Assembly (NCBI RefSeq): GCF_002081715.1
Contig: NZ_MUKP01000005.1
Span: forward strand, 1 to 64,000
Direction: 5' to 3'
Source of the DNA: Nocardia donostiensis
GTDB lineage: Bacteria; Actinomycetota; Actinomycetes; Mycobacteriales; Mycobacteriaceae
DNA length: 64,000 nt
The position numbers were made by a program, and so were the translations under genes. The notes under the pieces were generated by a model. The model saw nothing but the letters and a program-made list of their open reading frames with translations. It was not told the DNA's origin and ran no database searches. Shown in pieces: positions 29,540-39,010 of the stretch (the first letter of the stretch is position 1; every line of letters begins with the position of its first letter).

Positions 29540-30660
29540 CCGGCGGCCCGCACGCGGGTATCACCGACGGTGACGGTTTCGTAGACCCGCAGGATCTGCT
29601 CGGCCACCACCGGCCAGTCGTATTCGCCGACCACCCGGTCGGCCGCGCGCACCAGCGCGGCGCGCCGTTCGTCATCGGTGAGCAGGGTGTCCAGCGCGGC
29701 GGCCAAGGCAGCGGAATCACCGACCGGGACCAGCATGCCCGCGGTGCCGTCGCGCAGCACCCGGCGGAAGGCATCCAATTCGCTGGCCACCACCGCGGTG
29801 CCCGCAGCCATCGCCTCGATCAGGATGATACCGAAACTCTCCCCACCCAGGTTGGGTGCCACATACACATCGGCGCTGCGCATCGCCGACGCCTTCTCCT
29901 CGTCGGAAACCTGGCCGAGGAACCGCAGATGCCCGGCGTAGGGACCCGCTTGACGGCGCAGCCGCTCCTCGTCGCCACGGCCCACGATCATGATCTCGAC
30001 CTGTCGATGATGGCGCACCACCTCCGGCAACGCCCCGAGCAGCACGTCCATCCCCTTACGCGGTTCGTCGTAGCGGCCGAGGAACAGCACGCTGCGGCCC
30101 GGACGCGGATAGCCCGGTAGCAGCGGCGCGCGCGCGAACGCGGGCACGTTCACCCCGTTGGGGATCTCGACCGCGTCCGACCCCAGCGCCTCCACCTGCC
30201 AGCGCCGCGCCAGCTCGGAGACGGCGATGCGGCCGAGGATCTTTTCGTGATACGGCCGCAGCACCCCCTGGAACGTGCTGAGCACCAGCGACTTGGTGGT
30301 CGAGGTGTGGAAGGTGGCCACGATCGGACCTTCGGCGATCTTCAACGCCAGCATGGACAGGCTGGGCGCGTTGGGCTCGTGAATGTGCAGGACGTCGAAA
30401 TCGTTGCCGTCGATCCAGCGGCGGATCCTGGTGTAGGCGGTGGGGCCGAACGACAGCCGCGCCACCGAACCGTTGTACGGGATGGCGACCGCACGTCCGG
30501 CCGACACCACGAAATCCGGCAGCTCGGTGCCCTCGGCAGCGGGTGCCAGCACGCTGACCTTGTGTCCCCGTTCGATCAGCACCCGCGCCAACTCGACCAC
30601 ATGGGCCTGCACACCGCCGGGAACATCGAACGAATACGGGCAGACCATACCGATTTTCAT
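29536..30660 (-). CDS. pimA: Phosphatidyl-myo-inositol mannosyltransferase PimA
   Basis: This 374-residue GT4 enzyme transfers the first mannose from GDP-mannose to phosphatidylinositol. MKIGMVCPYSFDVPGGVQAHV carries the loop that binds the acceptor, and GGESFGIILIEAMAAGTAVV is the nucleotide-sugar site, with ExxxxxxxE character. The ATG at 30660 overlaps the acyltransferase stop by four bases and starts exactly at the family core, so the longer frame to 30921 is rejected. It is essential for envelope synthesis in mycobacteria. Confidence 0.94.
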   Translation of the reverse strand: MKIGMVCPYSFDVPGGVQAHVVELARVLIERGHKVSVLAPAAEGTELPDFVVSAGRAVAIPYNGSVARLSFGPTAYTRIRRWIDGNDFDVLHIHEPNAPSLSMLALKIAEGPIVATFHTSTTKSLVLSTFQGVLRPYHEKILGRIAVSELARRWQVEALGSDAVEIPNGVNVPAFARAPLLPGYPRPGRSVLFLGRYDEPRKGMDVLLGALPEVVRHHRQVEIMIVGRGDEERLRRQAGPYAGHLRFLGQVSDEEKASAMRSADVYVAPNLGGESFGIILIEAMAAGTAVVASELDAFRRVLRDGTAGMLVPVGDSAALAAALDTLLTDDERRAALVRAADRVVGEYDWPVVAEQILRVYETVTVGDTRVRAAG

Positions 30661-31679
30661 GACAGCGCATCCTCGCCCGGTTCGGCGATCACGCCCTCGC
30701 GCCGCGCCTGTTCCGCCGCGATCCGAGCCCGGCGCTGCTCGGACAGATCGGCTTCCCACAGCGGCTGCAGCATATGCCAGTCGGCCGGATGTTCGGCGAT
30801 ACCGGCGGCGAACCGGTCGGCCAGCAGCTGCGTGGTGGCGGCAATCCCTCCCGAAACATCGAGGGGGGCCTCGGTTCTCAGCCCCCAGCCTTCGCGACCG
30901 TCGGCGTCGACGGTGAACCACGCGCGCACCGGCAGCAACGCGGCTCCGGTGTCGATGGCGAGTTTGGCCGCACCAGCAGGCATCCAGGTGCGTTCACCGA
31001 AGAACGTCACCGCAACTCCGCGCCCGGTCAGATCACGCTCTCCCATCAGGCAGACGATCCGGTTCCGGCGCAGCCGCTGCGCCAGCGCCGCACTCGGCGG
31101 CTGCTGGCCACCGGTCAGCGGGAACACTTCGAAGCCGAGGCTTTCCCGGTAGGCGACGAACCGTTCGAACAGCGACTCCGGTTTCAGCCGCTCGGCGACG
31201 GTGGCGAACGACCCGTAATGCTGGACCAGCCAGACCCCGGCTATATCCCAGTTACCCGAATGCGGCAGCACGAAGATCGCCCCGCGGCCCTGTGCCAACG
31301 CCTCGTCGAGGTTATCGATACCTTCCACCACGACCCGCCCCGAGCCGGCCAGCTCGGCATGATCCATCGCAGGCAGCCGGAACGCTTCCCGCCAGTAGCG
31401 GGCGTAGGAGCGCATACTCGCCGAGATCAGCTCATCGGGCACATCCTCGGGGGCGACACCGATGACGCGGGCCAGGTTGCGGCGTAACTGGACCGGCCCG
31501 CCGTTCCGTGCCGCCCACGCACCACCCCGGTCGAACAGCCTGCGTGCGGTGTCCTCGGGCAGCGCGCGCACCAGGCGCCAGCCCGCCGCGTAACCACGGT
31601 CGCTCAGACCTGCTGCGAGCCGGGCGCCGAATCCCTCCCCGGTGTCGTCGCCGTGGCCGGTCGACGATGTCGTGGTCAC
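30657..31679 (-). CDS. patA: Phosphatidylinositol mannoside acyltransferase
   Basis: This 340-residue LpxL/HtrB-family acyltransferase adds a fatty acyl chain to the mannose of PIM. The active-site H-x4-D is HSGNWD in VLPHSGNWDIAGVW, and a Glu-containing VVVEGIDNLDEAL precedes it. A GTG at 31679 overlaps the pgsA stop by four bases (GTGA), so this start is favoured over the long, low-quality N-terminal extension. It likely acts on the cytoplasmic face of the membrane. Confidence 0.92.
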   Translation of the reverse strand: MTTTSSTGHGDDTGEGFGARLAAGLSDRGYAAGWRLVRALPEDTARRLFDRGGAWAARNGGPVQLRRNLARVIGVAPEDVPDELISASMRSYARYWREAFRLPAMDHAELAGSGRVVVEGIDNLDEALAQGRGAIFVLPHSGNWDIAGVWLVQHYGSFATVAERLKPESLFERFVAYRESLGFEVFPLTGGQQPPSAALAQRLRRNRIVCLMGERDLTGRGVAVTFFGERTWMPAGAAKLAIDTGAALLPVRAWFTVDADGREGWGLRTEAPLDVSGGIAATTQLLADRFAAGIAEHPADWHMLQPLWEADLSEQRRARIAAEQARREGVIAEPGEDALS

Positions 31680-32362
31680 GACGAGAGCTCCGTGGTCCCG
31701 GTGGCTTCGCCCGGGGACGGAGCCAGGGGGAGGATGTCGCGCGCCCCCGTGGAATTGCGGACCGCCAGTACTCGCTGGAACACCGTCACCGTGCTCAGCA
31801 CCGCCAGAATCCACATCGCCACATGCACGGCCCAGGTCAGCCACTCCACACCCCAGTACCCGCCGATACCGGTCAATCCCGCCCCGACCAGCACGATGAC
31901 GAGACGGTCCGGGCGTTCGATCAGGCCGCCGTCGGCGGACAGACCGCTGGCCTCGGCGCGGGCCTTCGCATAGGAGATCACCTGCGAGGTCACCAGCACC
32001 ACCAGCGTCACCACCAGCAGCGGTTTGCTGTTCTGGTGGTATACCGCCCACCAGGCCAGACCGCCGAAGATCGCGCCGTCGGCGACCCGGTCACAGGTGG
32101 CATCCAGCACTGCACCGTATCGGGTGCCGCCGCCGCGCGCCCGAGCCATCGCGCCGTCGAGCATGTCGAACATGACGAACAGCCAGATCACCATCGCCCC
32201 CCAGAACAGATGCCCGGTGGGGAACAGGGTGACCGCGGCCACGATCGAGGCGACCGTGCCGATCAACGTCACCGCGTCCGGGGTGAGCCCGGTGCGGACC
32301 AGTGCCCGACCCAACGGCGCGGTCGCCTTGGCGAAGGTCGCACGGCCGAAGATGCTGAGCAC
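31676..32362 (-). CDS. pgsA: Phosphatidylinositol phosphate synthase (CDP-alcohol phosphatidyltransferase)
   Basis: This 228-residue integral membrane enzyme condenses CDP-diacylglycerol with inositol phosphate, the entry to PIM synthesis. The signature DG-x2-AR-x8-G-x3-D-x3-D is seen in DGAMARARGGGTRYGAVLDA, with two further Asp directly after. About six hydrophobic segments. Downstream genes for acylation and mannosylation follow with overlapping junctions. Confidence 0.94.
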   Translation of the reverse strand: MLSIFGRATFAKATAPLGRALVRTGLTPDAVTLIGTVASIVAAVTLFPTGHLFWGAMVIWLFVMFDMLDGAMARARGGGTRYGAVLDATCDRVADGAIFGGLAWWAVYHQNSKPLLVVTLVVLVTSQVISYAKARAEASGLSADGGLIERPDRLVIVLVGAGLTGIGGYWGVEWLTWAVHVAMWILAVLSTVTVFQRVLAVRNSTGARDILPLAPSPGEATGTTELSS

Positions 32363-32365
32363 CCG

Positions 32366-32992
32366 CTACTCCTTGTCCCAGGCTTCCGCGAGCAGCGCTC
32401 TGGTTTCGCGCAGCAGTTGCGGCATCACCTTCACCCCGCCGACGACGGTGATGAAGTTCGCGTCCCCGCCCCAGCGCGGAACGATGTGCTGATGCAGATG
32501 ATCGGCCAGCGATCCGCCCGCGACCCCACCCAGGTTGAGCCCGACATTGAACCCGTGCGGCCGCGACACCTTCTTCATCACCCGGATCGCCTGCTGGGTG
32601 AACGCCATCAGCTCGGCGCTTTCGGCGACGGTGAGGTCTTCCAGGTTCGCGACCCGGCGGTAGGGCACCACCATCATATGGCCGGGGTTGTACGGGTACA
32701 GGTTCAGCACCGCGTACACCAGTTCACCGCGCGCGATGACCAGGCCGTCTTCGTCGGACATCTTCGGAATATCGGTGAAAGGGTGCCCGGTGGCGTCCTT
32801 GGGGGCCGAGGTGGCGGCCTCGGCGATATAGGACATCCGGTACGGCGTCCACAACCGCTGCAGCCGGTCCGGTTCGCCCGCCCCGTGGTCGACGATATCG
32901 CCCTGCTCGCTCATACCATCCTGTCCTACGGCACCGTCCGGCTCGTTGTCGTCGAGACCGGCGAGCTCGTCCGGCACGATCTGCTCGCTCAT
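32366..32992 (-). CDS. HIT-family hydrolase/phosphorylase
   Basis: This 208-residue protein carries the HIT motif HLHQHIVP, with three His spaced H-x-H-x-H. The preceding VYAVLNLYPYNPGHMMVVPYR is the usual nucleotide-binding part. The M. tuberculosis counterpart in the same position (Rv2613c) is a diadenosine tetraphosphate phosphorylase. The first 60 residues are acidic and variable. The ATG at 32992 is chosen over a longer frame to 33145 because it leaves a clean gap to thrS. Confidence 0.88.
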   Translation of the reverse strand: MSEQIVPDELAGLDDNEPDGAVGQDGMSEQGDIVDHGAGEPDRLQRLWTPYRMSYIAEAATSAPKDATGHPFTDIPKMSDEDGLVIARGELVYAVLNLYPYNPGHMMVVPYRRVANLEDLTVAESAELMAFTQQAIRVMKKVSRPHGFNVGLNLGGVAGGSLADHLHQHIVPRWGGDANFITVVGGVKVMPQLLRETRALLAEAWDKE

Positions 32993-33069
32993 ACCCCGCC
33001 TCTGTGTCCACGCCACTCGACCCCGGTGAGCGCACGAGCGCCGATACCGCTCACACCGTCCCCGCTCAT

Positions 33070-35133
33070 CTAAGCCTCCCGCTCGGCACCGCTGATGCGG
33101 AAACCTTCCGCGGTCGGCGAAGAGTTGTCGCGACGCCGGATCCACTCGACGATGGTGGCGACGGCGTCGTCCACCGCGACCCCGTTGACCTGGGTGCCGT
33201 CGCGGAACCGGAAGCTGACCGCGCCCGCGTTCACGTCACGCTCGCCGGCCAGCAGCATGAACGGCACTTTCTGCGCGGTGTTGTTGAAGATCTTCTTCTG
33301 CATCCGGTCGTCGCCGCGGTCCACCTGGGCGCGTACGCCGGCATCCCGAAGCAACCCCACCACTCGGTCCAGATGCGGGACAAAGGTGTCGGCGACGGGG
33401 ATGCCCACCACCTGCACCGGCGCCAGCCAAGCCGGGAATGCGCCCGCGTAGTGCTCGGTCAGCACACCGAAGAACCGTTCGATCGAACCGAACAGTGCGC
33501 GGTGGATCATCACCGGCCGCTGTTTGGTGCCATCAGAGGCGGTGTATTCCAGCTCGAACAGCTCGGGTTCGAAGAAGTCGAGCTGAATGGTCGACATCTG
33601 CCAGTTGCGGCCCAGTGCGTCCCTGGCCTGCACGGAGATCTTCGGGCCGTAGAACGCGGCGCCGCCCGGATCCGGCACCAGGTGCAGCCCGGATGCTTCG
33701 GCGACCGCGGCCAGGGTCTGGGTGGCTTCTTCCCACAGCTCGTCGGAGCCGACGTACTTCTTCGGGTCCTTGGTGGACAGCTCCAGGTAGAAATCGTCGA
33801 GGCCGTAGTCTTTCAGCAGATCCAGCACGAATCGCAGGATGCTGCCGAGTTCTTCCCGCACCTGTTCCCTGGTGCAGTAGATGTGCGCGTCGTCCTGGGT
33901 CATCCCGCGCACCCTGGTCAGGCCGTGGACCACACCGGACTTCTCGTACCGGTATACCGAGCCGAATTCGAACAGCCGCAGCGGCAACTCTCGATACGAC
34001 CGGCCGCGTGACCGGAAGATCAGGTTGTGCATCGGGCAGTTCATCGGCTTGACGTAGTAATCCTGGCCGGGTTTGCGGACGGTGCCGTCATCGTTGTATT
34101 CCGCGTCCAGGTGCATGGGCGGGAACATGCCGTCGGCATACCAGTCCAGGTGCTTGGAGACCTCGAACAGATGCCCCTTGGTGATATGCGGGGTGTTGAC
34201 GAACTCGTATCCGGCATCGACATGCCTGCGCCGCGAATAGTCCTCGAGTTCCTTGCGGATGATGCCGCCCTTGGGATGGAACACCGGCAGGCCGGAGCCG
34301 AGTTCGTCCGGGAAGGAGAACAGGTCCAGCTCCAGGCCCAGTTTGCGGTGGTCGCGGCGCTCGGCTTCGGCCAACAGGTGCAGGTACTGCTCCTGCGCCT
34401 GGGCCGACTCCCATGCGGTGCCGTAGATGCGCTGCAGATCCTCACGATCCTGGTCGCCGCGCCAGTAGGCGGCCGAGCTGCGGGTCAGCTTGAACGCGGG
34501 AATGAACTTGGTGGTGGGGATGTGCGGGCCACGGCACAGATCCCCCCATACCCGCTCGCCGGTGCGCGGGTCGAGGTTGTCGTAGATGGTCAGCTCGGCG
34601 CCACCGACCTCCATGACTTCCGGATCGTCGATGCCGGATTTATCGCTGATCAACTCGAGTTTGAACGGCTCGCCCGCCAGTTCGGTCCGGGCCGCCTCGA
34701 CCTCGACCACCCGGCGCGAGAACCGCTGCGCGCCCTTGATGATCTTCTTCATCCGCGATTCCAGCTTCGCCAGATCCTCGGGAGTGAAGGGGCGATCCAC
34801 CCGGAAGTCGTAGTAGAAGCCATCCTTGATGGGCGGGCCGATGCCCAGTTTGGCTTCCGGGAACTCCTGCTGCACGGCCTGGGCGAGCACATGCGCGGCC
34901 GAATGCCGGATCACGCTGCGCCCGGCCTCGGTATTTGCGGCGACCGGGGTCACTTCGACGTCGGTGTCCGGGCTCCAGGACAGGTCCTTCAGATCGCCCG
35001 CGGCGTCACGCACGACGACGATGGTCTCCGGCCCCTTGGTAGGCAGGCCCGCCTCGCGCACCGCGGCTCCCGCCGTAGTCCCGGCCGGCACCCGGACGAG
35101 GGCGGCTGGGCTGAGGGGGGCTGAGGTGGTCAC
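33070..35133 (-). CDS. thrS: Threonyl-tRNA synthetase
   Basis: This 687-residue class II synthetase starts with an N-terminal TGS/editing region and the editing-domain [18 protein letters not shown]. The zinc-binding core follows, with Cys in MNCPMHNL and His in [17 protein letters not shown], and a C-terminal anticodon-binding domain ends the protein. The GTG at 35133 is preceded by AAGGAGAG. thrS begins the PIM operon, an order shared with mycobacteria. The leader upstream carries a duplicated 23-base unit. Confidence 0.96.
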   Translation of the reverse strand: MTTSAPLSPAALVRVPAGTTAGAAVREAGLPTKGPETIVVVRDAAGDLKDLSWSPDTDVEVTPVAANTEAGRSVIRHSAAHVLAQAVQQEFPEAKLGIGPPIKDGFYYDFRVDRPFTPEDLAKLESRMKKIIKGAQRFSRRVVEVEAARTELAGEPFKLELISDKSGIDDPEVMEVGGAELTIYDNLDPRTGERVWGDLCRGPHIPTTKFIPAFKLTRSSAAYWRGDQDREDLQRIYGTAWESAQAQEQYLHLLAEAERRDHRKLGLELDLFSFPDELGSGLPVFHPKGGIIRKELEDYSRRRHVDAGYEFVNTPHITKGHLFEVSKHLDWYADGMFPPMHLDAEYNDDGTVRKPGQDYYVKPMNCPMHNLIFRSRGRSYRELPLRLFEFGSVYRYEKSGVVHGLTRVRGMTQDDAHIYCTREQVREELGSILRFVLDLLKDYGLDDFYLELSTKDPKKYVGSDELWEEATQTLAAVAEASGLHLVPDPGGAAFYGPKISVQARDALGRNWQMSTIQLDFFEPELFELEYTASDGTKQRPVMIHRALFGSIERFFGVLTEHYAGAFPAWLAPVQVVGIPVADTFVPHLDRVVGLLRDAGVRAQVDRGDDRMQKKIFNNTAQKVPFMLLAGERDVNAGAVSFRFRDGTQVNGVAVDDAVATIVEWIRRRDNSSPTAEGFRISGAEREA

Positions 35134-35159
35134 GGTGGCGCTCTCCTTGGCGTCGTCGG

Positions 35160-35205
35160 GTGCCGGCTCTATCCGGCGGTCGGTGCCGGCTCTGTCCGGC
35201 GGTCA
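35160..35205. repeat. Tandem 23-bp duplication in the thrS leader
   Basis: Two adjacent 23-base units, starting GTGCCGGCTCT and containing TCCGGCGGTC, differ at two positions (A/G in the middle, G/A at the end). They lie about 27-72 bases before the thrS start on its strand. Each unit contains a GCCGG and a CCGGC that could pair, so one or two hairpins may form in the leader RNA. No T-box features are evident. Confidence 0.6.
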
Positions 35206-35331
35206 TGGGCCCGTAAGCATGTTTGCTCCGGCCGCGACCATGCTATCGGCACGGCGACCGGAGCGTGCCGATGGATCGGGACGGCGCCACTGGTCACGGA
35301 TCGCGGCGAGCAATCCTTCCCGCGCCGGTGC

Positions 35332-35763
35332 TCATGACATCAGCGGACTACGCAACCACTGCCATTCGATGCCGACCCAGCCGCCGACAAGGCCGAAGGT
35401 TCCCAACAGCCACAGCGTGGCCACGACCAGCGCGAACGTGCCGATCGCGGCGAGCACCTGGATGAGCGGGCCGCGGGCCAGGTACCAGTCCATACCGCGC
35501 CGGTATTTGTCCCGCACCCAGCCCAGCACTCGGCGTGCTGCGGAGAACTCGGTGGCGAGGATGCCCAGACCCGCGAAAACGATCGCCCACCCCGGGCCCG
35601 GATACGGAATCGTCACGATCCCGACGGCGAGTACCACGGTCCCGACCACCGCGACGCCGATCCGGTAGGCGAGGTTCAGCGCGGGCCGGGCAGCGATCCG
35701 GTTACGGAAGGCTCGCCACGCGTTCGGCGCGGCGGTGGGCTGCGGATCAAGCTCGGTGCTCAC
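35332..35763 (-). CDS. PGPGW-motif membrane protein (TIGR02611-like)
   Basis: This 143-residue membrane protein has two hydrophobic helices in the middle around IVTIPYPGPGWAIVFAGLG, and further ones at the C-terminus. The PGPGW motif marks a family of small actinobacterial membrane proteins of unknown function (TIGR02611 as I recall it). It lies downstream of the SulP fusion gene in the same direction but after a strong terminator, so it is probably separately transcribed. Not connected to any pathway by context. Confidence 0.8.
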   Translation of the reverse strand: MSTELDPQPTAAPNAWRAFRNRIAARPALNLAYRIGVAVVGTVVLAVGIVTIPYPGPGWAIVFAGLGILATEFSAARRVLGWVRDKYRRGMDWYLARGPLIQVLAAIGTFALVVATLWLLGTFGLVGGWVGIEWQWLRSPLMS

Positions 35764-35850
35764 GGTCCAAGCCTACGAGACATCCCACCCCTGGCGTGTA
35801 GGCGCGGGTTACCGCGTTCCGGCACCAACCTCGGCCCGGCACAACGCAAC

Positions 35851-35879
35851 CCCCGCTCGGCCGGTGCGGCCGAGCGGGG
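35851..35879 (-). terminator. Hairpin terminator after the SulP-carbonic anhydrase gene
   Basis: A perfect 12-bp stem (CCCCGCTCGGCC pairing with GGCCGAGCGGGG) closes a five-base loop, 27 bases after the stop codon at 35906. There is no long T run, as is common for actinobacterial terminators. Another role cannot be excluded. Confidence 0.65.
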
Positions 35880-35905
35880 TTCGTGAGCGTGGTTGCAGTG
35901 CGGTA

Positions 35906-38191
35906 TCAGACCAGTTCGGCGGCCACGCGGTTGCCCGCTTCGTCGAAATGGGCCAGACCGTCGACACCGACCTGAACGACCCGGGCGGTGGCGATATCGA
36001 AGAACAGTCCCGAGACGGTGAGACCGCGTTCCTCGATGGCGCGCCGCACCGCCGGATGCCGTTGCAGATGCTCGAGCTGGACGGCGATGTTCACCATGCT
36101 CAGCTGATCCACCTCGCCGAAGCCTGCGGCCGCTGCGGCCAGGCCGACAGGGTGGCCGTCACGGAAACGCTCCAGGCTCGGTTGAGCGTGCCCGAGCCAT
36201 TCGTCCAGCACCGCTCCCGCGGGTTCACCCGAATACAGTGCGCTCATCGCGCCGCATGAGGAATGTCCGCAGACCACCACCGAACGCACATTCAGCTTCT
36301 CCACCGCGAACAGCAGCGCCGATTCGACCGAGGCGTCCCCGTACTGGGGCACCAGGTTGCCCACATTGCGCACGGTGAACAGATCGCCGGGACCGCTGTT
36401 GGTGATGATGTTGGGCACGATCCGCGAATCCGAGCAGGTCAGGAAGAACGAGTCCGGGTCCTGCCGGTCGCGCAGTTCGTCCAGGTGCGGCCGGACGAGG
36501 TGGGCGTGGCTGCGGTGGTAGGCGGCGATACCTGTGATGATCGGGTCGGCGGTATCGTCGCTGCCCGGTGTGCCGTTGCCGCCGTTGCCCCGCCACGGGC
36601 CGAGGACGTCGTCGAGCACGACCCGTCCCATACTGCGCGACGGCGGCGCGGCGGTGGCCGCCACCATCCGGGCCGCGCCGATCTCGACGAAATCGACGGC
36701 GCCACCGCCTGCTTCGTGCTGCCGGGCCCAGTCGGTGATTGCCTCGTAGGCCGCGTGATCGAGGAAATCGACCGTCATCTCGACGGTGACGTCGACCCCG
36801 GCGGGCACCGCGGCGAAGGTCGCCGATAGCTTCGGCAGCGCCAGGAAAGTGCACGAACCGTCGATGGTGATCAGCCAGCGGTCGGTGCCGTCGAGCGGTG
36901 TGGCCACGATGACCACCCGCACCACCCGCCACAGCAGCAGCGCGAAGGCCAGAGCGAGACCGATGAGCACACCCTCCAGCAAGTTCAAGAACACCACGCT
37001 GGCAATGGTCACTGCGTAGACCAGCAGATCACCGGTACGGCGCGCCATCCGGATATGCGCCAGTTTGACCAGCTGCATGCCGATCACGATCAGCAGACCG
37101 GCCAGCGCGGCCATCGGGATCTGCTGCACCACCCCGACCAGCGCGACGGAGAAGACCAGCACCCAGAATCCGTGCATAACCGCTGAGGCGCGGCTGCGCG
37201 CACCCGCGGCGACGTTGGTGGAGCTGCGCACGATGACACCGGTGACCGGCAGGCCACCGAGCAGACCGGATACGACGTTCGCCGATCCCTGGCCGATCAG
37301 CTCGCGGTCGAAGTTGGCGCGCGGACCGTTGTGCATCTTGTCGATCGCGACGGCCGACAGCAGGCTTTCCACGCTGGCGATCAGCGCGAAGGTCAGCACC
37401 ATCACGATGATCGCGCTCCAACCACCGCTGGGGATCTCGGGCAGCCCGATCGCGTCGAACAGCGAGCCCGACAGCACGATCCGCTCGACATCGAGCGGAA
37501 ACACCATCGAGAGCACGGTGGCGAGGACGACGGCCACCAGCGGGCCGGGGACCACGCGGATACGTTCGGGGACGTATTTCCAGCCCAGCATGACCGCGAT
37601 AACGACCGCGCCGATGAATGCGCCGCCACCGTGCAGCGATATCAGCTGGGCGGGCAGCTCGGTGATATTCGCCCATGCCGAACTGTGGGATTCACCGCCG
37701 AGCAGGATGTGAATCTGCTGCAGGGCGATGGTGACGCCGATTCCGGCGAGCATCGCGTGTACCACCACTGGCGCCACGGCCAGCGCGGCGCGCGCGATTT
37801 TGCTCAAGCCGAACAGGATCTGTAGCACCCCGGCGGCGACGACGATGAAACAGGTAATGCGCCAGCCGAACTGGTGGATGGATTCGGCGACGATCACGGT
37901 GAGGCCGGCGGCGGGGCCACTGACCTGGAGTACGGAGCCGCCGAGCGATCCGGCGACGAGGCCGCCGACGACGGCGGCGATGAGGCCCGCTGCGGCGGGG
38001 GCCCCGGAGGCGATGGCGATGCCAAGCGATAGCGGCAACGCGACGAGGAAGACCACGACCGAGGCGGGAAAGTCGTGGCGTAGAACGGATGTCAGGCGAC
38101 TCGGTGTAGAAGACCCGGCCGCGGAGGGTGCGGTCGGGTCTTCGGCAGGCGGCGGCGACAGTGGGGGGCTAGGGGGCGTTTTGGTTGCCAT
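35906..38191 (-). CDS. SulP-type anion transporter fused to a beta-class carbonic anhydrase
   Basis: This 761-residue protein has a Pro/Ser-rich N-terminus, then a SulP (SLC26) permease of about 10-12 helices (residues 35-430, starting FPASVVVFLVALPLSLGIAI). A STAS-like cytoplasmic region follows. The C-terminal domain (about 560-761) is a beta carbonic anhydrase with zinc ligands in CSDSR and CGHSSCG. Transport and CO2/bicarbonate interconversion on one chain suggests bicarbonate handling, as in related fusions, but the substrate could also be sulfate. The ATG at 38191 follows AAGGAGAA. Confidence 0.92.
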   Translation of the reverse strand: MATKTPPSPPLSPPPAEDPTAPSAAGSSTPSRLTSVLRHDFPASVVVFLVALPLSLGIAIASGAPAAAGLIAAVVGGLVAGSLGGSVLQVSGPAAGLTVIVAESIHQFGWRITCFIVVAAGVLQILFGLSKIARAALAVAPVVVHAMLAGIGVTIALQQIHILLGGESHSSAWANITELPAQLISLHGGGAFIGAVVIAVMLGWKYVPERIRVVPGPLVAVVLATVLSMVFPLDVERIVLSGSLFDAIGLPEIPSGGWSAIIVMVLTFALIASVESLLSAVAIDKMHNGPRANFDRELIGQGSANVVSGLLGGLPVTGVIVRSSTNVAAGARSRASAVMHGFWVLVFSVALVGVVQQIPMAALAGLLIVIGMQLVKLAHIRMARRTGDLLVYAVTIASVVFLNLLEGVLIGLALAFALLLWRVVRVVIVATPLDGTDRWLITIDGSCTFLALPKLSATFAAVPAGVDVTVEMTVDFLDHAAYEAITDWARQHEAGGGAVDFVEIGAARMVAATAAPPSRSMGRVVLDDVLGPWRGNGGNGTPGSDDTADPIITGIAAYHRSHAHLVRPHLDELRDRQDPDSFFLTCSDSRIVPNIITNSGPGDLFTVRNVGNLVPQYGDASVESALLFAVEKLNVRSVVVCGHSSCGAMSALYSGEPAGAVLDEWLGHAQPSLERFRDGHPVGLAAAAAGFGEVDQLSMVNIAVQLEHLQRHPAVRRAIEERGLTVSGLFFDIATARVVQVGVDGLAHFDEAGNRVAAELV

Positions 38192-38273
38192 TGTTCTCCT
38201 TCGCCGACTCGGCCGGAGCCGAGGTCGGTTGACGATCAATATGTCCAGTCGGGCACAGACCGCGAACCGGCAT
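38169..38273 (-). CDS. Possible 34-codon leader ORF overlapping the SulP start
   Basis: On the transcribed leader a frame starts at the ATG at 38273, encoding MPVRGLCPTGHIDRQPTS and more, and ends inside the SulP gene at 38169. It overlaps the SulP start in another frame, so its translation would affect SulP initiation. The RHID/GHID-R and SA-like pattern recalls short leader peptides annotated upstream of sulfur-metabolism genes in actinobacteria. No strong ribosome-binding site is seen. Confidence 0.3.
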   Translation of the reverse strand: MPVRGLCPTGHIDRQPTSAPAESAKENNGNQNAP

Positions 38274-38333
38274 CTCGCGGTGAAGTTGGTCCCGGCACGG
38301 CAATGGGCCGGGATAAGAAACGCGCCAACAATA

Positions 38334-38363
38334 TTGGTAAAGACTGATCAAAGCCTGAGAAAA
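38334..38363 (-). promoter_or_regulatory. Predicted promoter of the SulP fusion
   Basis: On the minus strand TTTTCT (38358-38363) is separated by 18 bases from TACCAA (38334-38339). The same arrangement, including an internal TCTTTAC, occurs at 38896-38925. The predicted leader is about 140 bases. Confidence 0.4.
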
Positions 38364-38503
38364 CGGTTCTTTCACTGCCGGTCAGAGCTGGACGGCGCTG
38401 AGGGCACGGACACATCGAGATACCGGTCGCTTACCGGCGGGACCCCTCTCCCATCCGATCGGTTATATGCCGGGAACCCTTGTGCAGCAGACGCTTCGGC
38501 CGA

Positions 38504-38746
38504 TCAATCGAGGTACACACCACCACCTTTCCTGATCGGCGGGAGCGCACGCGGGCGGAGGCCGCGAACGCGTGGCATGGCAGCCGCGGCAGAGCGGCGG
38601 CTTTGCCTGGCTGAGCAGAAGGTGAACGCGGGGAGGGATTGCGCTGAGAACGCGGTGGCACAGGCACAATGCGCAACGACCGGAGACGTGGGCTGTCCGG
38701 CAGGTGGCGGTCGACTGGACATGGCGGGTGCGGCGTCGGTCGACAT
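38504..38746 (-). CDS. Possible 80-residue protein with a strong ribosome-binding site
   Basis: An ATG at 38746 follows AAGGAGAAAT and opens an 80-codon frame. The product is Ala/Pro/Ser-rich at the start, has the Cys-containing AHCACATAF, and is basic near the end (RRSAAAAMPRVRGLRPRA). Codon choice is mixed and no family is recognised, so it may not be a gene. Its upstream region mirrors that of the SulP fusion: the sequence around the ribosome-binding site (GGCGAAGGAGAA) and the promoter pattern are shared. Confidence 0.35.
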   Translation of the reverse strand: MSTDAAPAMSSRPPPAGQPTSPVVAHCACATAFSAQSLPAFTFCSARQSRRSAAAAMPRVRGLRPRALPPIRKGGGVYLD

Positions 38747-38895
38747 ATTTCTCCTTCGCCGTCTCGACCTGGTCGAGCCGGTTCATCGGCGGAACATGTG
38801 CGGGGCTGTGTCGGCTGGACAGGCACAGCGGTGCGGTGTCGATGAGCGAGCGCCGGGTATCGGTGCTAGGAGGGGCCGGCGCGCGGCCGTCATCA

Positions 38896-38925
38896 ATAGT
38901 AAAGAGTTCCCAAAGGGTCTGAAAA
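38896..38925 (-). promoter_or_regulatory. Predicted promoter before the 80-codon frame
   Basis: TTTTCA (38920-38925), an 18-base spacer and TACTAT (38896-38901) on the minus strand give a good -35/-10 pair. The start codon lies 150 bases downstream, nearly the same distance as for the SulP gene. Confidence 0.45.
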
Positions 38926-39010
38926 GGGGTGCGGAGGTGATAATGACAACCGCCACCGAACTGTGACCGAATCACACAACTACAAACGCGGCCACAGCAT
39001 GGTCGGCAGC

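Noticed and set aside
35134..35331. A T-box riboswitch upstream of thrS
   Set aside because: No T-box sequence or specifier loop could be seen; only a 23-base duplication is present.
38431..38975. Two overlapping minus-strand frames of 131 and 170 codons
   Set aside because: They overlap the 80-codon frame in other phases, lack ribosome-binding sites and have no coding bias; only the frame with AAGGAGAAAT was kept, at low confidence.
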